In this document: positions 60,601 to 64,000 of the stretch, piece after piece
How positions within the stretch are numbered: position 1 is the first letter of the stretch
Layout of the letters: each line of letters begins with the position of its first letter
Source: Cunninghamia lanceolata
Lineage: Eukaryota > Streptophyta > Pinopsida > Cupressales > Cupressaceae
Assembly (NCBI GenBank): GCA_027924645.1
Contig: BSBN01000140.1
Span: 8,314,501 to 8,378,500 of the forward strand
Length of the DNA: 64,000 nt
Direction of reading: 5' to 3'
Made by a program: the position numbers and the translations under genes
Notes under the pieces: generated by a model
Told to the model about the DNA's origin: nothing
Database searches by the model: none
Seen by the model: the letters and a program-made list of their open reading frames with translations, nothing else

Positions 60601-61589
60601 CCACAATCCATGAGGTATCTTTGCAAATTGTGCTAGTAAGCTAGGTCAGCCAAACCTGAGCTAATGACCATATTCACACTTCTCCAAGTCCAAGAACATC
60701 ATGCAAACTAGAGAGAGACAATCCAAAACATTCCTAGAATACTCATCATCATCATAAACATCTCAACACTGGTACAACCATCTAAATCAAAGAATGTCTT
60801 CATTATGCATATCAAGACACATTGTTATTGATCACCAATGCAAGAACCAAACTTGTAGAGTATTCCAACACTGGAAACTTCAAAGGAAGGTGGATAAATA
60901 TAGTATAAGCACTCTCCCAAATCTGTAATATAGGAAACATCAATGCAGAGAAATGCGGAACAATTTCATTTCTCCCAGATAGTCTTCTATTTAGGCAAAC
61001 ACTCTGTCAAACACATATTCCACATCCACATGATCTAGAACCTAAAACTCTAGATATAATACCTCTAAACACCTCTAATCAACACTTCCAAACCACACAA
61101 TTATATCTTCAAATAGGAAGAAATGTGGAGTAGAATACTAAGAATACCTATGTTACACTGAACACCTTTTTATCAAATTTTCTCGAAAGCACTTCGAAAC
61201 CAAGTGAACCATTTGCTAGGAGTTGATATCAATGACAACACTAGCGAGTTTCTAACACTAACAAGGATAACTCTGACTCTGCAACAATAATATACATAAC
61301 CTATCAAATTGTCAAAGAGGGAAAAGACTTTCACCTATGTGAAATTATGTGACAACAACTTCTGGACAACTTCAAGAGGACAGAGAAATCAAAATACAAA
61401 TTCTAGTATGGCTCTCTAATTACATGTCTCGTGTTCTACTTTTTGAATGAATTGCCTTGAATGAAAGGAATGGTGTGGATTCCAAATACTCTTTTTGTCC
61501 ACCAAATCAAGGATTACATGAGAAGTTTACTTGATCATAAGCACTGCATTACTCTATTTTGAGGGTTCTTTAAAACATTCTAGAGTCAT
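57691..61589. other. Non-coding stretch
   Basis: No gene was recognised. TGTTGTGCCTCACACACA (57646) and TGTAATGCCCACCC (58323) look like possible LTR starts, but no second copies exist in the window. A CT/T-rich stretch is at 59500-59560. Confidence 0.4.
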
Positions 61590-63600
61590 ATGCAATCCAA
61601 AGAAAGGATACCTGCTAAGGTAGTAGAAAAGTATAAAAATGACATAACAATCATGGTTGAAAAAGACAACTATTACATGGAGGCTATTAATCCAAGGAAA
61701 TTTTGGATTACTACCTTATCCTATTAGGTTTTAGAGTTTGATTTGGTAGGATATGCTAACATGCTACTCAACAAACCCAAGGATCCCTCCACTGAAAGAT
61801 TTGGGACATTTGATGAAATCATCAATAAATCGGTTAAAAAAGATGTAGTGGAGAAAGTTGAAAACTTAATATCCAAGGAAAAGAAAATGAAATCTAACTT
61901 AGAAAAAATACTTAAATCTCCAAAAGTCTTAGTAGGAGAAGCACAAGATATTTCCTCTGCACAATTACCAAGAAGAACAAGCATATCAACATCAGTCACA
62001 ACCACTACCATTGTTCCCTCTAGATCTTCATTGCCTATCAAAAGAGGTACCACAAAGATCCTTGAACAAACCAAAACCACTAAGAAGAAGAAGCCTAGAT
62101 AGAAGAATGAGGCTAGAAGAGGCAAGATAAATCCTGCGAATATTGAAGACATTGAAGAAGAAGAAGAAGAAAAAGAAGAAAAAGAAGAAAATGTTGAGGC
62201 TTTGGCAAGAAAGAGAAGAACTAGAGAAGAAACTAAGGAAGGAGAGATATCAAAGGAGAAAGGAAAAGGAAAAGGAAAAGCAAAGAAGGGTAAGAAATAT
62301 GATTATGTACCTTTACAACTTGAAGCCACAATGAATACAATCTTAGAGCATGGTGTTTTGAAAGAAGATGATGAAATCTATTATTAGAGGCCATTAAATG
62401 AAAACTCCACTATCTCCACTATTGAAGAGGCATTAGTCAAATACATGGGAGCCTTAAATGTTTCTTTGATTAAAATTAGTCATCAATTTCCTAAGAGTCT
62501 TGCTGAAGTTCTTACCAAAAGGAGAAATGAGGCCATGAGTAAAGATATTGAGATGAAGAATTGGGCTATTGAAAAGGCTCGTCCTTCCATCTCCAATGAA
62601 GAAAAAGGAAAAATATCTAAAGCTATAGAAAAAGAGTATAAGAATAAGAGGAGATTGAATATTCTAATGTAAAAGGACAATGAAAAATTAAAGAAATTAG
62701 AAAAGGAAGCACTAAAAAAAATATTGAACTCTTCAAGGAGATGAAAATTGATAGTGGAATCATTGAAGATATATCTGAATAATCTACCTCTAAAGGCAAT
62801 GAGGAAGGTAGTGACAAGCCTAAAAAGAATGAGGATATTTCTCTTCCTAAGGATACTAGAGAACCAATCATAGAGGGCCAACATAAAACAAATCTACCTC
62901 CTCTGAATACCCCCATAGAACAAAGTGTGTCTCCAACAAACACCCCTAACATAAGACATGATTCTCCTCCCCAGAGAATATTGAGGCACAAAACATAGAG
63001 GGTTAGGATAAAGATAGTGTTTCACCCCCAAGAAACACTGATTCCAATACAAATAATAATGATTCTCCTCTAGAGAATACATGGAATGTGCAAGAGAGGA
63101 AAGAAGATAATTCTAAGGAGAATTAGGAAGAAAAGGGAAAGAGTGATGAGGAACAAAAGAATAAAGAGGATAAGGAAGAAAATTAGGAGGGGGAGAAATT
63201 AGAAGGAATGGATGATATAGTTCAAAATGCATCAGAGACAAATTCCTTCAAAGACCTATTGAACTTACAAATACAATTTCAATTAGTCATCACTTCTCAA
63301 CTACTGTAGGTTCCAACTAATGAAGGACAAATTGACTTGACAAGCATCTCTCAAAAATTGCATCTTGGTGATATACTACATACCTCTACAAGAAAAGATT
63401 TTTTACTAGAAAACTTGAAGAAATCTAGTGCAATAGAGGATGATGTGAAATTTATTCAAGAAGGGTTACCATAGGTAAATATTGACCCCTCTCTGTGTCT
63501 GGAACAAAAGGTTAAATTGTTAATGGACTCCTTCAAATATCACTCTTCCCACATAGAGAAAAAAAGAAGAAAAAGAGGCAACAAGAAGGATAAATGATAA
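61590..63600 (+). pseudogene. Lys/Glu-rich ORF relic (probably retroelement-derived)
   Basis: A frame interrupted mainly by TAG and TAA can be followed for about 2 kb. It starts with the less charged part LESHMQSKERIPAKVVEKY and MEAINPRKFWITTLSY. From 61743 it continues VGYANMLLNKPKDPSTERF, then a Lys/Glu-rich tract with a GAA microsatellite (62155-62190), LEATMNTILEHGVLKEDDEI, and long charged helices (62450-62760). The composition suggests coiled coil. A region rich in Ser, Asn and Pro follows (62780-63130). I know no family with this order. Similar charged ORFs occur in plant retrotransposons beside pol, which is the basis of the call. Confidence 0.4.
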
Positions 63601-64000
63601 GAAAATGGTTGAGATGATTGATAAATGTGCTAACTAAGGCATTCACAATGCATATCCTAAGGTAAAGTCACCTTGTTTTGGTCTATATTTCTCCATTGAG
63701 AAAGATTTGATCTTGTGGGTCTAAAGACAACTTTATTCGGGTATTGAAATGCTATATCCAAGTTTTCAAGTCCTCACATCATCAAAAGAAAAAATCACAA
63801 TGGACAAAGTATTGATTACCACTTAGATAGGACAAAGCAATGATGGAGACTTAATGGAATGCTTCACATTCCTCCAGAAAACATTATTTTGACATGTGGT
63901 TATGAAGAAGCACCAAGAGATGCACAAGGCATACTATTATGAAATATCAAGTGGTCTGATGGTCCGCAAAGTCAGAAATCAAGTGACAGGGGCAATACAG
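63601..64000. other. Window end, no gene recognised
   Basis: Only short interrupted frames. It may be the continuation of the charged relic. Confidence 0.35.

Overview
The window looks like intergenic DNA from a seed plant with a very large, retrotransposon-packed genome, most likely a gymnosperm (conifer-like). This is inferred from four things: AT-rich sequence, plant-type LTR elements primed by tRNA-iMet, plant LINEs with a DUF4283 domain, and one short remnant of a plant-specific DUF247 gene. No intact, ordinary host gene is visible. Almost every coding trace is a mobile-element relic with stop codons, many of which sit where a CAG, CAA or CGA codon would be expected, as deamination of methylated cytosine would produce.

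Layout. 1-1290: 3' end of a plus-strand LTR retrotransposon with its 3' LTR, inserted beside a minus-strand LINE ORF1 relic (1291-3180). 3.2-8.5 kb: no gene seen. 8543-13597: the clearest structure of the window, a tandem array LTR-int-LTR-int-LTR-int-LTR of a small non-autonomous retrotransposon, flanked by a 5-bp target duplication AACAT. Each unit has one long glutamate-rich ORF whose end resembles the tail of a Ty3/gypsy polyprotein. 14-21 kb: degenerate minus-strand Ty1/copia pol and unidentified repeats. 21.9-23.1 and 45.2-46.4 kb: two copies of a 1.2-kb repeat.

26.0-39.3 kb: the most unusual part. A plus-strand gene (26476-29705, one intron, about 1030 codons, decayed) encodes a transposase-like protein with a Cys cluster and DFVENY, WSDNC-QFKN and GHG-G-HDG motifs that I cannot assign to a standard plant transposon superfamily. 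It is followed by a 313-bp tandem array. A convergent minus-strand gene (36508 to 34236) has at least eight small exons, several of them precisely phase-0 and apparently duplicated. A copia gag relic, a cluster of TTTAGGG motifs and a near-perfect 120-nt hairpin (39165-39284) follow. The hairpin shares sequence with 26046-26083, so the whole could be one large two-gene element. This is a hypothesis.

39.35-42.02 kb: a minus-strand non-autonomous LTR element with a tandemly triplicated primer-binding site and no coding capacity. 42.1-44.1 kb: minus-strand Ty3/gypsy gag relic. 47.1-51.8 kb: plus-strand LINE with gag-like ORF1, reverse transcriptase and zf-RVT, but no endonuclease domain. 52.36-53.48 kb: truncated DUF247 gene with a preserved 5'-UTR intron. 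55.7-57.7 kb: minus-strand Ty3/gypsy RT/RNase H/integrase relic. 61.6-63.6 kb: plus-strand Lys/Glu-rich relic ORF.

Nothing here forms a working pathway. What links the pieces is mobile-element biology: nested insertion, tandem amplification, internal deletion and methylation-driven decay.
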